The notes: generated by a model from the sequence alone, not told the origin. Shown: positions 6,178-13,991, counted from the first letter of the stretch. The stretch is DNA of 14,288 bases from Rifleibacterium sp035352635 (GCA_035352635.1 DAOPYA010000111.1:1-14288), one strand, 5' to 3'. Program-made: numbers and translations.

Positions 6178-6288
6178 GTCTATTTTGTTTTAACCCAGTT
6201 CTCGAGTTTGAGTTCAGAAATCCTTGCAAATTCCCGGGTATTGTTGGTTTTGAGAATTTTTTTTCATCATATAAGGGGGCCCGCAGCA

Positions 6289-7851
6289 GTGACTAAAGAC
6301 CTTTGTGTTTTCCAAAAAAATGGTGGTTGCCCACAGGAGAAAATTCGAACCGTCACACTTCCAAACTTGAGGGCAATGCCACTGGACATTGATTCATACC
6401 AGCGACCCTATACTTGGAAAACGGATTTTGTGGAGCAGTTACTGGAATCACTCGAGGCCGCCGCCCAGAAGGAAAATACCCCATGCGTAATGGGGACAAT
6501 CATCCTTCATTGTAGCAACGAAAAGTGTTTTGTAGTTGATGGCCAGCAACGCCTAATAACTTTCTGGCTCATTAGCCGCGTTGCCCTTGAACCCAAAGAC
6601 AGCCAACCATGGTTCAGTGAAACCCAATTTTTTCATAGGGTTTCGCAAGAAAATGTTTGGAACAATTTTCATTTTATTGATTCTTGGTGGAAGCGAAAGC
6701 TGAAAAGAGACAGGGAAAAAAAGGAAAAGCTCCTAGCTTTTCTTGAATCTGAGCTGCTTAAATTCGTCCTTTTGAAAACAGATTCACTTGACGAGGCCTT
6801 TGTTTTCTTTGACAGTCAGAACAGTCGTGGAAAGGCTTTGGAGGATTTTGATCTGATCAAGGCAAATCACTTGCGTTATACCAAAGACGCCCTCCAAAAG
6901 GAGTGCGCAGAATCTTGGGAGAAAATCGAACGAGACGGAAGCCTTGTTAAAAGTGGCCGAAAAGATTCAGGACGTTGTCCGCCGACTATGAAATATTTAA
7001 TGACTGGTCTGATGGCTCTTCCAAGACAGTTCTCCCATAACCGGCAGTTGTCATTGAGAGAAGAGTTTAATTGTCAGCGTCGTTATCACCGAGATGAGGG
7101 GGGTGACGTGACCTACTATCCTTTGAGCAATTATACCCAACCACCTATTTTCACCAGTTGGCGATATGAACCTCAGGCAAATTCTCACGGAAGCGGTTTG
7201 GAATTAATTCAAAAATGCATTGATGCCAACCAGAAAACCAGAGGACTCAAGTTTGAATCTGATTCGAAGCGTTTCATGCCTTTTCAATTGACTCAAGCTA
7301 TTGAAGGAGGTGAGCAGTTTTTCTGGTTTGTCGAGAAATACCAGCAGCTTTATCTTGAACTGTTTGTCGAAAACCCTTTCAAGCCGATCATTCCGCCATT
7401 GTTTCGAAAACTGATGGACGCCATCATTCGTTGCCGAAGCACCGAGCATGTCCGAAAATGCTATGAGGCGACCATGCTCTTTTTCTATGATAAATTCGGG
7501 GCAGAAGACTGGGCAATTTTTCTAAAAGCCGCCCTGTATTTTGAACATGCAATATTTCACCTTCAGGTCAAACAGGTAGTTCAAGAGCGCTCAATACCCA
7601 AATTTCTGCGAGAGGTTTTTAACCCCTTCGCGGTTATTCAAGAAGCCTCTTCACCAATTCATATATTTGAAGCCATAGAGAAAGAAGAGGGCAAGTGGTA
7701 TTTAATATTAGGCGAAAAAGGCCCGGCAAAAGACTATTACAAGGGAATCAAAGAATTCCTGGAGACTATTGAGAATTTGTCGGATTGCTACCCTGATGTC
7801 CAGAAAATGGCAAAGCGATTTATCGATTTGAAAGAGACACTTGAAGGATGA
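6289..7851 (+). CDS. DUF262 (ParB/Srx-like NTPase) protein without a nuclease domain
   Basis: A 520-residue protein. The DUF262 core motifs are DSYQRPYTW (about 35-43), VVDGQQRLITF (82-92) and FFDSQNSRGKALEDFDLIKA (173-192). In GmrSD, BrxU and SspE the DUF262 domain binds and hydrolyses nucleotides and controls the HNH nuclease. Here no DUF1524 HNH motif follows, so the protein probably works with its neighbour. The frame is open from 6208 (TTG), but the extra 27 residues look non-native. GTG at 6289, with GGGGG (6275-6279) 9 bases upstream, is the better start. The stop overlaps the next gene (ATGA, 7848-7851). Role inferred: sensor or regulatory half of a two-protein anti-phage nuclease. 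Confidence 0.85.
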   Translation: MTKDLCVFQKNGGCPQEKIRTVTLPNLRAMPLDIDSYQRPYTWKTDFVEQLLESLEAAAQKENTPCVMGTIILHCSNEKCFVVDGQQRLITFWLISRVALEPKDSQPWFSETQFFHRVSQENVWNNFHFIDSWWKRKLKRDREKKEKLLAFLESELLKFVLLKTDSLDEAFVFFDSQNSRGKALEDFDLIKANHLRYTKDALQKECAESWEKIERDGSLVKSGRKDSGRCPPTMKYLMTGLMALPRQFSHNRQLSLREEFNCQRRYHRDEGGDVTYYPLSNYTQPPIFTSWRYEPQANSHGSGLELIQKCIDANQKTRGLKFESDSKRFMPFQLTQAIEGGEQFFWFVEKYQQLYLELFVENPFKPIIPPLFRKLMDAIIRCRSTEHVRKCYEATMLFFYDKFGAEDWAIFLKAALYFEHAIFHLQVKQVVQERSIPKFLREVFNPFAVIQEASSPIHIFEAIEKEEGKWYLILGEKGPAKDYYKGIKEFLETIENLSDCYPDVQKMAKRFIDLKETLEG

Positions 7852-9821
7852 TTGAAATGAATGAAAAATGTTGCTTAAAAGCTGGATTAGTAAGCCTTAC
7901 AGAATTTTGTGCGAATGAATTTGAGGCGAGCGAGTTCGTCATTCCCTACTATCAGCGACCATACGCATGGACATCAAAAGAAATAAAACAACTCTTGTCG
8001 GATTTCTGGACCTCTTTTGATCTAAATTCCAAAACGGAAAAAGTCCCGTGTTATATTGGCAGCGTTATTCTCCAGTTAAGGGAAAGAAGTTGTTTTCATG
8101 TCATAGATGGGCAACAGAGGTTGACAACCTTGTTTTTAATCGGTTGCTACTTTGCGAAAAGCGATGATAGCTGGACGAAATTCCTTAAATTTTCCAAAAG
8201 TAAACTTCGATTGAGTTTCTTGTCCAGAAAGGAGGACAATAACGATTTAGAAATCTATGCTGACTCACAAAAGATTGATGAATCGGGGAAGAACCCTGCT
8301 TTCGAATCAGCCAGGAAAACCATTGCGGGCTTTATTAATGAAAACGTTAAGCCCGAATTTGAAAAGGAGTTTTCACAATACATTTTCACAAAGGTGACTT
8401 TCGCTCACATAATTTTACCCCAATCAATAGACACAGCCAAATATTTTGAGATCATGAATACTCGGGCACTTCAACTCGAAAAACACGAAATTCTCAAAGC
8501 TCGCTTGCTTAATGAAATAAGAAATGATGCAGATGTGTGTACATATGCCGCGATCTGGGATGCCTGTGCTCAAATGGATCGATATATTGATCACGCCCTT
8601 TCAAAGGAAAAGAGGGGAACCCTATTTACTGCCATTGCAAAACCCGGCGAAGTAAAGAAGGGGTTTGAGCTCGGAAATAGTATTTTTGGGCAGAAACTCG
8701 AAAACCCGGATGAAAAAATTCTAATAGATCCTCTCACCCTTGAAGATTTGATTTCCACTAAACCAGCCAAAAATGGGAATGGTTTCAAAAGAACTGATGT
8801 TCTTGAAATGGAAGGGAGTTGTGAATCAATTATCTCCTTCCCGGAATTTCTCTTGCTGGTGTTTACTTTGATAAAACAAGAGAAATCTCCTGGCAAAATT
8901 GAATCTTCAACTCTTGAGGATAAAAAGCTCTTGGAAATCATATGGGGACAAAATGGGGAAAATTGGAAGGCAACCAATATTTCTGCCCATGAATTTATTG
9001 AGAGGCTCTTTTTTTACCGAATTCTTTTCGACCAATATATCATTAAAAGCGTCCGGGTTGGGGAGACTCCTCAAAGATGGAAGATTCATCAGTTGTCAGA
9101 GAAGGGGTCAGAGTGTCTTCGTGAAGGCGCCGAAAAGGACTGGGAAAGCATTCGAATGCTGCAAGCCATGCTACACGTAAGCGATATACCAAAAAAGGAA
9201 TGGCTGTTCCCATTGTTGCAGGGTATTGAGGGTAGATTGAAAACTCAAAGAATCACCTCTGAATGGGTGTTAAGCAGTTTAATAGATGCTGAGAAAAGAA
9301 TTGCAGAACGAATCGATGTCGAGCAGCTTGACCAAGGGACTCAAACCCGTCATTATGCCTTCCATAGACTGGAATACCTCCTTTGGCATGAAGACAAGGA
9401 AAAGGTTGTGAAAGTGCTGGAAACACAATATTCAGTGAAAACCGATTTTGTTTTTCGCTTCCGCAATTCAGTCGAGCACATTTTCCCTCAAAATCCTGAC
9501 CATAAGGACGTCGATGAGGATGAGAAAAGCAGTTGGAAAAAGGATTTGAATAAGTTTGGAAATCTTTGTTTGCTCTCGCCATCTTCGAATTCTTCTTTAA
9601 GTAACCAAATTCCCCGGGACAAGCGTAATGATTTTGCCAAAAGAAAAGAGATTGAAAGTATGATACTTCTTAAAATCTTCATGAATGAAGAAAAAGAAAA
9701 TGGCAACAATTCTGAGTTTATTTGGAATCCGGATCGCGCAAATGAACACCGGAAGGCCATGATCGCTTTGCTGGTGGCAGGGGAAGGGCTCTCCCCACTG
9801 CCTTCTTGCAAAGATGATTGA
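7848..9821 (+). CDS. DUF262-DUF1524 (GmrSD/SspE-like) NTP-dependent HNH nuclease
   Basis: A 657-residue protein with an N-terminal DUF262 domain: VIPYYQRPYAW (31-41), HVIDGQQRLTTLF (84-96) and FEIMNTRALQLEKHEILKA (200-218). The long middle is helical. The C-terminal DUF1524 HNH domain has VEHIFPQNP (542-550, His544), NKFGNLCLLS (568-577) and NSSLSN (581-586). All signature residues of both domains are present, so it should be an active nucleotide-dependent endonuclease of the type that attacks modified phage DNA (GmrSD acts on glucosylated hydroxymethylcytosine; SspE is tied to phosphorothioation). The start may be ATG 7848 or ATG 7857; the latter has GAAGG 9 bases upstream. It is translationally coupled to the first DUF262 gene. 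The target is unknown. Confidence 0.9.
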   Translation: MIEMNEKCCLKAGLVSLTEFCANEFEASEFVIPYYQRPYAWTSKEIKQLLSDFWTSFDLNSKTEKVPCYIGSVILQLRERSCFHVIDGQQRLTTLFLIGCYFAKSDDSWTKFLKFSKSKLRLSFLSRKEDNNDLEIYADSQKIDESGKNPAFESARKTIAGFINENVKPEFEKEFSQYIFTKVTFAHIILPQSIDTAKYFEIMNTRALQLEKHEILKARLLNEIRNDADVCTYAAIWDACAQMDRYIDHALSKEKRGTLFTAIAKPGEVKKGFELGNSIFGQKLENPDEKILIDPLTLEDLISTKPAKNGNGFKRTDVLEMEGSCESIISFPEFLLLVFTLIKQEKSPGKIESSTLEDKKLLEIIWGQNGENWKATNISAHEFIERLFFYRILFDQYIIKSVRVGETPQRWKIHQLSEKGSECLREGAEKDWESIRMLQAMLHVSDIPKKEWLFPLLQGIEGRLKTQRITSEWVLSSLIDAEKRIAERIDVEQLDQGTQTRHYAFHRLEYLLWHEDKEKVVKVLETQYSVKTDFVFRFRNSVEHIFPQNPDHKDVDEDEKSSWKKDLNKFGNLCLLSPSSNSSLSNQIPRDKRNDFAKRKEIESMILLKIFMNEEKENGNNSEFIWNPDRANEHRKAMIALLVAGEGLSPLPSCKDD

Positions 9822-9983
9822 CTTTGGTTATCCTTGCTCTTTTCGCGAAGAACTTTTTTCCAAACGTTGGGTTTTGGCTCCTACATTTGGCATAACCACT
9901 ATCGTGTAAAGTTGGTAGGGCTATATTCAAAGCTGTGATATCACTCGCGTGGATGGCTTCATTGACAGTGGGCGTTTATAATT
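9822..9983. other. Intergenic, end of DUF262 operon to 3' end of minus-strand gene
   Basis: This is a convergent gap of about 160 bases. A short palindrome (TTCGCGAA) is followed by AACTTTTTTCC near 9844-9860, which may weakly terminate the DUF262 operon. Nothing else is recognised. Confidence 0.3.
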
Positions 9984-10412
9984 TTACCGGTGCCGGGCTT
10001 TTTTAAACCGGTCGTCTTGGTATAAAAATTGGCATTCTTCTGGTTTCTTGCCGGCAAAGGGAGCCAAATCGGAAAGACATACACCCATAAGACAGCCAAG
10101 GTCGTCATAAACGCGCTTTTCGCATTCTGAATTAAAAACCACACACTTGTCGAAGGGCCTGGCCAGTATTTCAAAATGATGAATGCAATCGGCGTAACTC
10201 ATATCATCGTTCTCATCGTCAGCCGTGTCAGAAACAATTGTCAGGCGCATTTGCGCTTCAGCCTTTTCGCTGCTCGAAAAGAGCCCGATTGCATGCATCG
10301 AAACATCGCACGGGTAAGATTTTTTGCTGCCGTCGTAAACAATTACGCGGAGTTCGAAAACACAATTCTCGGGCTGTTTCTCACCTGTTGTAATCCATCT
10401 GAAACTGGTCAT
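9984..10412 (-). CDS. Unknown protein in operon with the FtsZ-like gene
   Basis: A 142-residue acidic protein starting MTSFRWITTGEK. It has no signal peptide and no membrane segment. An Asp/Glu-rich stretch (SDTADDENDDMSYAD) lies in the middle, followed by FEILARPFDKCVVF and then YDDLGCLMGVCLSDLAPF. Five cysteines are present but not in a CxxC pattern. I do not recognise the family. The ATG has GGAGGG (10423-10428) 10 bases upstream. It begins 42 bases after the stop of the FtsZ-like gene, so the two are probably co-transcribed and it may be a partner or regulator of that protein. Confidence 0.7.
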   Translation of the reverse strand: MTSFRWITTGEKQPENCVFELRVIVYDGSKKSYPCDVSMHAIGLFSSSEKAEAQMRLTIVSDTADDENDDMSYADCIHHFEILARPFDKCVVFNSECEKRVYDDLGCLMGVCLSDLAPFAGKKPEECQFLYQDDRFKKARHR

Positions 10413-10454
10413 CGATGTAATTCCCTCCGGTAAACCCTTAATTTAAGCGTATTC

Positions 10455-11429
10455 TCAGCGACTGCGAGGGCGAAGGAAAACGAGAGTCAGCTTCAGTCGA
10501 CCGACCATGCTTTTGCTTACAGAGTGTGAGTAGAGAAGGCCGGTCTGATCACCTGCAGATTTTGCCACCATTTCGCAGACATTGGCAACCACGGCCATTG
10601 AAGCCTCGGGCCCGGTGGTCAGATTAACCAGCACATTCTCTGCCCGGCTACGGTCGATTTTGAATGCATGGTCAGCCAGGGCCATATTGACGGCTTCGGT
10701 GGTCATGTTCTCGCCTGCGCCGTGACCGATGGCAATGCAGCCCTCACAATAACCGTCGATAATATTACGCAGGCCCTCACCGGAAATGCTGATAAGGTTA
10801 GGCTGGAGAAGATTCACAAAGCACTGCATTGCTTCGCAGAAATAGCGATCGATCGAAGCAAAGGCTTCAATCATGCTGAGGTTTTCCGGCATCTGTTCGA
10901 GAAGCGTTTCGTTATTAAATTCGAACAGGACATCGACGAATTTTTTTAACTTTTTGACGCTTTCTCTGGCTCTCCTGGCACGCTTATGCCCCTCGAACCT
11001 GAAGGGTCTGGTTACGAAAGCTACCACCAGGGCGCCCATTTCATGGGCAAGCGACGCAATTACCGGTGCCGCGCCAGAACCGGTGCCGCCGCCAAGGGTT
11101 GCAGTCAGTAAAACCATTTCTGCGCCTTCCAGAGCTTCAATTATCTCGTGTCGGGCATTTCCTGCTGCTTTTTTGCCCAGCCCAGGTCGACCGCCGGTTC
11201 CGTGACCTGTCATAAATTCTTTGCCCATGAGGATTTTTACTGGTGCATTTGCGATACTGAGGCTGTTTTTATCGGTATTGGCGGCAATGAATTCAATGTT
11301 TGCAAGATTGGCTTCCATCAAGCGATTCAAAGAATTCTTGCCGCAGCCGCCAACCCCGATTACTTTTATACATGGATGCTTGCCGTCGGATTTTGCATTG
11401 TAGTCTTCATCCAGTTTGAAAAATTTCAT
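10455..11429 (-). CDS. Orphan FtsZ/tubulin-family GTP-binding protein with a degenerate T7 loop
   Basis: A 324-residue FtsZ homologue. Nucleotide-binding loops are recognisable: T1 IKVIGVGGCGKNSLNRL (21-37), T3 FIAANTD (47-53), the tubulin signature GGGTGSGAAPV (113-123, usually GGGTGTG), and VTRPFRFEGHKR (139-150). The T7 segment that completes the GTPase of the next subunit (E. coli LINVDFADVRTVM) aligns without gaps to LISISGEGLRNII (212-224). Asp209 becomes Ser216, Asp212 becomes Gly219 and Asn207 becomes Ser214. The C-terminal domain ends at VGRLKLTLVFLRPRSR, with no linker and no FtsA/ZipA-binding tail. No dcw-cluster genes are near. It should bind GTP but hydrolyse poorly in a homopolymer; it may cap or modulate true FtsZ. 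The ATG at 11429, with GGAG 7 bases upstream, is preferred over the in-frame TTG at 11450. Confidence 0.88.
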   Translation of the reverse strand: MKFFKLDEDYNAKSDGKHPCIKVIGVGGCGKNSLNRLMEANLANIEFIAANTDKNSLSIANAPVKILMGKEFMTGHGTGGRPGLGKKAAGNARHEIIEALEGAEMVLLTATLGGGTGSGAAPVIASLAHEMGALVVAFVTRPFRFEGHKRARRARESVKKLKKFVDVLFEFNNETLLEQMPENLSMIEAFASIDRYFCEAMQCFVNLLQPNLISISGEGLRNIIDGYCEGCIAIGHGAGENMTTEAVNMALADHAFKIDRSRAENVLVNLTTGPEASMAVVANVCEMVAKSAGDQTGLLYSHSVSKSMVGRLKLTLVFLRPRSR

Positions 11430-11436
11430 ATTGCTT

Positions 11437-11440
11437 CTCC
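11437..11440 (-). promoter_or_regulatory. Ribosome binding site that decides the FtsZ-like start
   Basis: GGAG on the minus strand, 7 bases before the ATG at 11429. The longer in-frame TTG start at 11450 lies upstream of this site and has no comparable sequence. Confidence 0.6.
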
Positions 11441-11568
11441 GCCGTTTCAATTTTTTCTACCTTCATGGCTTTATCCTATTCAGACGCAACGACAGATCGT
11501 GACGTAACAAAAAGATGTTCGAAAAAAATATTTAAAAGCAGCGTGGCAGGCGAGTCAGGGTAGGGGAC

Positions 11569-11589
11569 CGACAATGACGCAGATTGTCG
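11569..11589. promoter_or_regulatory. Operator-like inverted repeat between divergent genes
   Basis: CGACAAT, 7 bases, then ATTGTCG: perfect 7-bp arms, about one helical turn apart centre to centre. It lies in the 227-base region between the FtsZ-like gene and the divergent 174-residue gene. The size and symmetry fit a dimeric repressor site that could control both directions. No convincing -35/-10 pair with normal spacing was found. Confidence 0.45.
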
Positions 11590-11656
11590 TATTCACATGT
11601 TTAGAATTGAACCGGCACAAGTAATTACGCGACATTATTAACGGAGGGCATGCAGC

Positions 11657-12181
11657 ATGAAGGCAAATGCAACCGTAGGATATCCTCAGGTTGACCAGGC
11701 AATTGTTTCAGGCGTTTTGCAGAACATTTTGCCGGGTATAATTCACGAGGCGGGTCAGGAGATTGAGCGTTTGAAAGCCAGAGAGTCTGGTCAATTCTCC
11801 TTTAAACTCAGAGGATTTAACCGGCAGCTTGACTTCACCTTTGATGGCCTGCTGATTGAAATGGCCGTCAGTTTTGACGGTGAAATTGTTGATTTAATAC
11901 CGGTAGTCGGTGTTCCTCTCGTAAAAAGGCATGGCAAAGCATTTTATGCTTGCTGGCTTGGAAAAAAGCGCCTCAGCCCCCCTTACGATTTGCTTGAAAA
12001 GCTTGTCAGGCGCTACTTTCGATCACCGTTGCAGCGCTGGCTCAATGAATTGAGCTCTGAAACGATGATAGCAATATATAAGGCTTCCGGGTGTACCCTT
12101 GTCAGGCTTGTTGACAACTCCAGGCCTGCACTGAAAAAAGACGAGGCGTTGCTGGTCTGCCAGTTTCCCGTATTGGATTGA
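11657..12181 (+). CDS. Unknown protein divergent from the FtsZ-like gene
   Basis: A 174-residue protein starting MKANATVGYPQVDQAIVSGV. It contains an alternating hydrophobic beta-like stretch (FSFKLRGFNRQLDFTFDGLL, about 47-66, then VDLIPVVGVPLV) and a helical basic segment (YDLLEKLVRRYFRSPLQRWL, about 109-128). It has no signal peptide and no membrane helix. I do not recognise the family. The ATG has a strong GGAGGG (11643-11648) 8 bases upstream. Its divergent position across a shared 227-base control region suggests linked regulation with the FtsZ-like operon. Confidence 0.7.
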   Translation: MKANATVGYPQVDQAIVSGVLQNILPGIIHEAGQEIERLKARESGQFSFKLRGFNRQLDFTFDGLLIEMAVSFDGEIVDLIPVVGVPLVKRHGKAFYACWLGKKRLSPPYDLLEKLVRRYFRSPLQRWLNELSSETMIAIYKASGCTLVRLVDNSRPALKKDEALLVCQFPVLD

Positions 12182-12311
12182 TTTTTTGAGAATCACATAT
12201 ATGAGTGAACTTTCAGCTTCGTTGAGAAAAATATCGCGCTGGTCTGAAGGCTAGTCTGGGGTATTATGTAAGTCGTTGAAAACCTTTCCTTTTCATCCAA
12301 GGAGAATCGAA
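12182..12311. other. Intergenic junction before the GC-rich segment, with a micro-ORF
   Basis: An 18-codon frame at 12201-12254 (MSELSASLRKISRWSEG) follows the 174-residue gene by 20 bases. It may be the stub of a deleted gene or a non-coding coincidence; its ribosome binding site is weak. Base composition changes from A/T-rich to G/C-rich shortly after 12300, where AAGGAG (12299-12304) serves the next gene. Confidence 0.3.
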
Positions 12312-13706
12312 ATGAATAAGCATTCCAAACTCTGCAGCTTGGCTCACGGCCTCAGATTATCGCTGGGTTTGCTGGGGGTCTTCATGACCCTCCTCTGTCC
12401 CGCGATTTCCGCTGCCCCCCCCGATGCCCCGGCGGGAACCTTGGTCCTGGTCGGTGGAGGCCTGAAGGTCGACAACGTCGAGATTCTCGGCGCCGTCAGG
12501 GATACAGTGTCCGGAATGTGTGCGAAGGAGAGCCGGGAAAGGCCTCGCATGGCGGTCATACCGTCCTCTTTTACAGATCTGGCCGAGGCCCGCGCGGCTT
12601 TCGAGCGAAAGGGGCCGGATAAGCACCACGAGGATCCTGGCTACCGCACGTGGCTCACGAACGCGGGGTTCTCGCCCATACTCATTCCGGTGACCAAGGA
12701 CACCGTTTTCCGCAAGGACAGCTCGGCGGAAGATCCGAAGATCGCGGCCCTCGTCGAATCGTGCCAGGTCGTCTTCCTGCTTGGCGGCGACCAGGGTTGC
12801 CATGCCATCTGTCTGCTCCGGCGCGATAAAACCCCCTCCCGCCTCCTCGAGGCGATTCGCGGGGTTTACCGGCGGGGTGGGGTCGTCATGGGCACCAGCG
12901 CAGGTACGCACGTGCTCGCCAACCCGATGTACGGTTGGGGCGAGAGCGGGCCGACGATCGTCCGTGGCCAGCTAGAAAAAATCGATCTTGCCCAGGTCAC
13001 TCCGGAGCGAGGAGTTCAGGCTGGCTTCCCGGGCAACAGCGTCTATCTGCAGGGTCTCGGCCTGCTGCCGCCCGAAGTGCTCACCGACACACATTTCAGT
13101 ATCCGCGGGCGGCTTGGTCGTCTTGTCGCCGGCCTGCGTGACACTGGTATGCGCTGGGGGCTCGGAGTCGACGAGAATACTGCCCTCTTCCTGCACGACG
13201 GTCAGGGCATCGTCCGGGGGGAACACGGGGTCTTCATCGTCGACACCGCTTCGGCAACCATCTCATCTGTCGGCGAGCCGTTCCGGGCACGCGATGTCCG
13301 GGTTTCTCTGCTCACCTCTGGCGACTCATGGAATCCGGTCGACGGAACTGTCGTATCGAGCAAACCACGGGTGAAGCCGGCCATTGATGTAGTCGCCGCC
13401 TCCGACGACATCTTCTCCGCAAAGCGGACGTCGGATGGCGAGCGCGAGAATCCCTATGCGACCACGATCGTCATGCGCGACCTGATCAACAGCTGCGCGA
13501 CCTTCGTCGATTCGCGGGCGCACCCTGCCGGATCGTTTGTTTTCGTGCGGTTCCACAAAACCGACGAAACGTGGGGCGCCTGGACATCTCCCTCGTCCTT
13601 CACCGTCGTCTTGATGCACCTGGACATTGACCGCCGGCCCATGGCTCATCCCGATACGCCAACGGGATCGAAGATCCCGGCAGAGCCACAGACCCGAATT
13701 CGGTAA
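12312..13706 (+). CDS. Exported cyanophycinase-like serine peptidase (S51 family)
   Basis: A 464-residue protein. Residues 1-34 form a Sec-type signal peptide (SLGLLGVFMTLLCPAISA, cleavage likely after AISA). The cyanophycinase fold then shows TLVLVGGG near the mature N-terminus, VVFLLGGDQ (about 153-161), VVMGTSAG with the nucleophile Ser196, and THFSIRGRLGRL (260-271) with the likely catalytic His261. Cyanophycinases cleave the Asp-Arg polymer cyanophycin into beta-Asp-Arg dipeptides; exported forms degrade polymer from other cells. The long C-terminal region (about 310-464) is extra to the core and unrecognised. The ATG at 12312 has AAGGAG 7 bases upstream. The gene is visibly more G/C-rich than its left neighbours, suggesting separate origin. 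The iadA remnant that follows supports the pathway. Confidence 0.82.
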   Translation: MNKHSKLCSLAHGLRLSLGLLGVFMTLLCPAISAAPPDAPAGTLVLVGGGLKVDNVEILGAVRDTVSGMCAKESRERPRMAVIPSSFTDLAEARAAFERKGPDKHHEDPGYRTWLTNAGFSPILIPVTKDTVFRKDSSAEDPKIAALVESCQVVFLLGGDQGCHAICLLRRDKTPSRLLEAIRGVYRRGGVVMGTSAGTHVLANPMYGWGESGPTIVRGQLEKIDLAQVTPERGVQAGFPGNSVYLQGLGLLPPEVLTDTHFSIRGRLGRLVAGLRDTGMRWGLGVDENTALFLHDGQGIVRGEHGVFIVDTASATISSVGEPFRARDVRVSLLTSGDSWNPVDGTVVSSKPRVKPAIDVVAASDDIFSAKRTSDGERENPYATTIVMRDLINSCATFVDSRAHPAGSFVFVRFHKTDETWGAWTSPSSFTVVLMHLDIDRRPMAHPDTPTGSKIPAEPQTRIR

Positions 13707-13717
13707 GCACCGAGCCA

Positions 13718-13840
13718 ATGTACACCCGTTAGAACCTGATCCGTGACGGAGAAGTCTACACGCCTGAGTATATCTGGAAAAAGGATGTGTTGATCGCCGA
13801 CGGGAAGATCATTGCTATCGGCGGGCAAAACCCCGTGCCG
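13718..13840 (+). pseudogene. iadA: Isoaspartyl dipeptidase (IadA-like) N-terminal remnant
   Basis: Eleven bases after the cyanophycinase stop, an ATG opens MYTR and then hits TAG (13730-13732). In the same frame the sequence continues as NLIRDGEVYTPEY and KKDVLIADGKIIAIGG, the typical first beta-strands of isoaspartyl dipeptidase and related amidohydrolases. Similarity fades after about 13835, and no metal-binding motif follows. IadA splits the beta-Asp dipeptides made by cyanophycinase, so this was probably the second gene of a cyanophycin-degrading operon. It is now inactivated by the stop codon and by truncation. Confidence 0.72.
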
Positions 13841-13950
13841 TCGGGGTCCAGACGGTCGTTGATAATTGTGTTTTTTTTCTCCAGAACAGGGAAAAGCGAC
13901 TTCCGCGTTAACCGGGAAAAGTACTTGCGATTTACAGTCTTTCGTCGGCG

Positions 13951-13991
13951 TTCCCCCGTCCATCTTTGGGCCGCTCGGCCGGACGGGGGAA
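13951..13991. repeat. Inverted repeat, 11-bp perfect arms
   Basis: TTCCCCCGTCC (13951-13961) and GGACGGGGGAA (13981-13991) flank a 19-base loop that itself contains a GGCC-gctc-GGCC mini-palindrome. It lies after the iadA remnant, at the end of the G/C-rich segment. No T-run follows, so it is a poor terminator candidate on the plus strand. It may be a stable RNA hairpin or an end of a transferred segment. Confidence 0.8.

Noticed and set aside
6208..6288. 27-codon N-terminal extension of the first DUF262 protein from TTG 6208
   Set aside because: There is no ribosome binding site at 6208 and the residues do not look like a DUF262 N-terminus; GTG 6289 with GGGGG upstream is better.
12357..12911. 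Long minus-strand frame (184 codons) and others opposite the cyanophycinase gene
   Set aside because: These are shadows caused by the G/C-rich codon use of the plus-strand gene; no ribosome binding site or known motif.
13830..13847. Hairpin ACCCCG-TGCCGT-CGGGGT as a terminator for the cyanophycinase operon
   Set aside because: The nearest T-run (13871-13878) is more than 20 bases beyond the stem, so it lacks terminator form.
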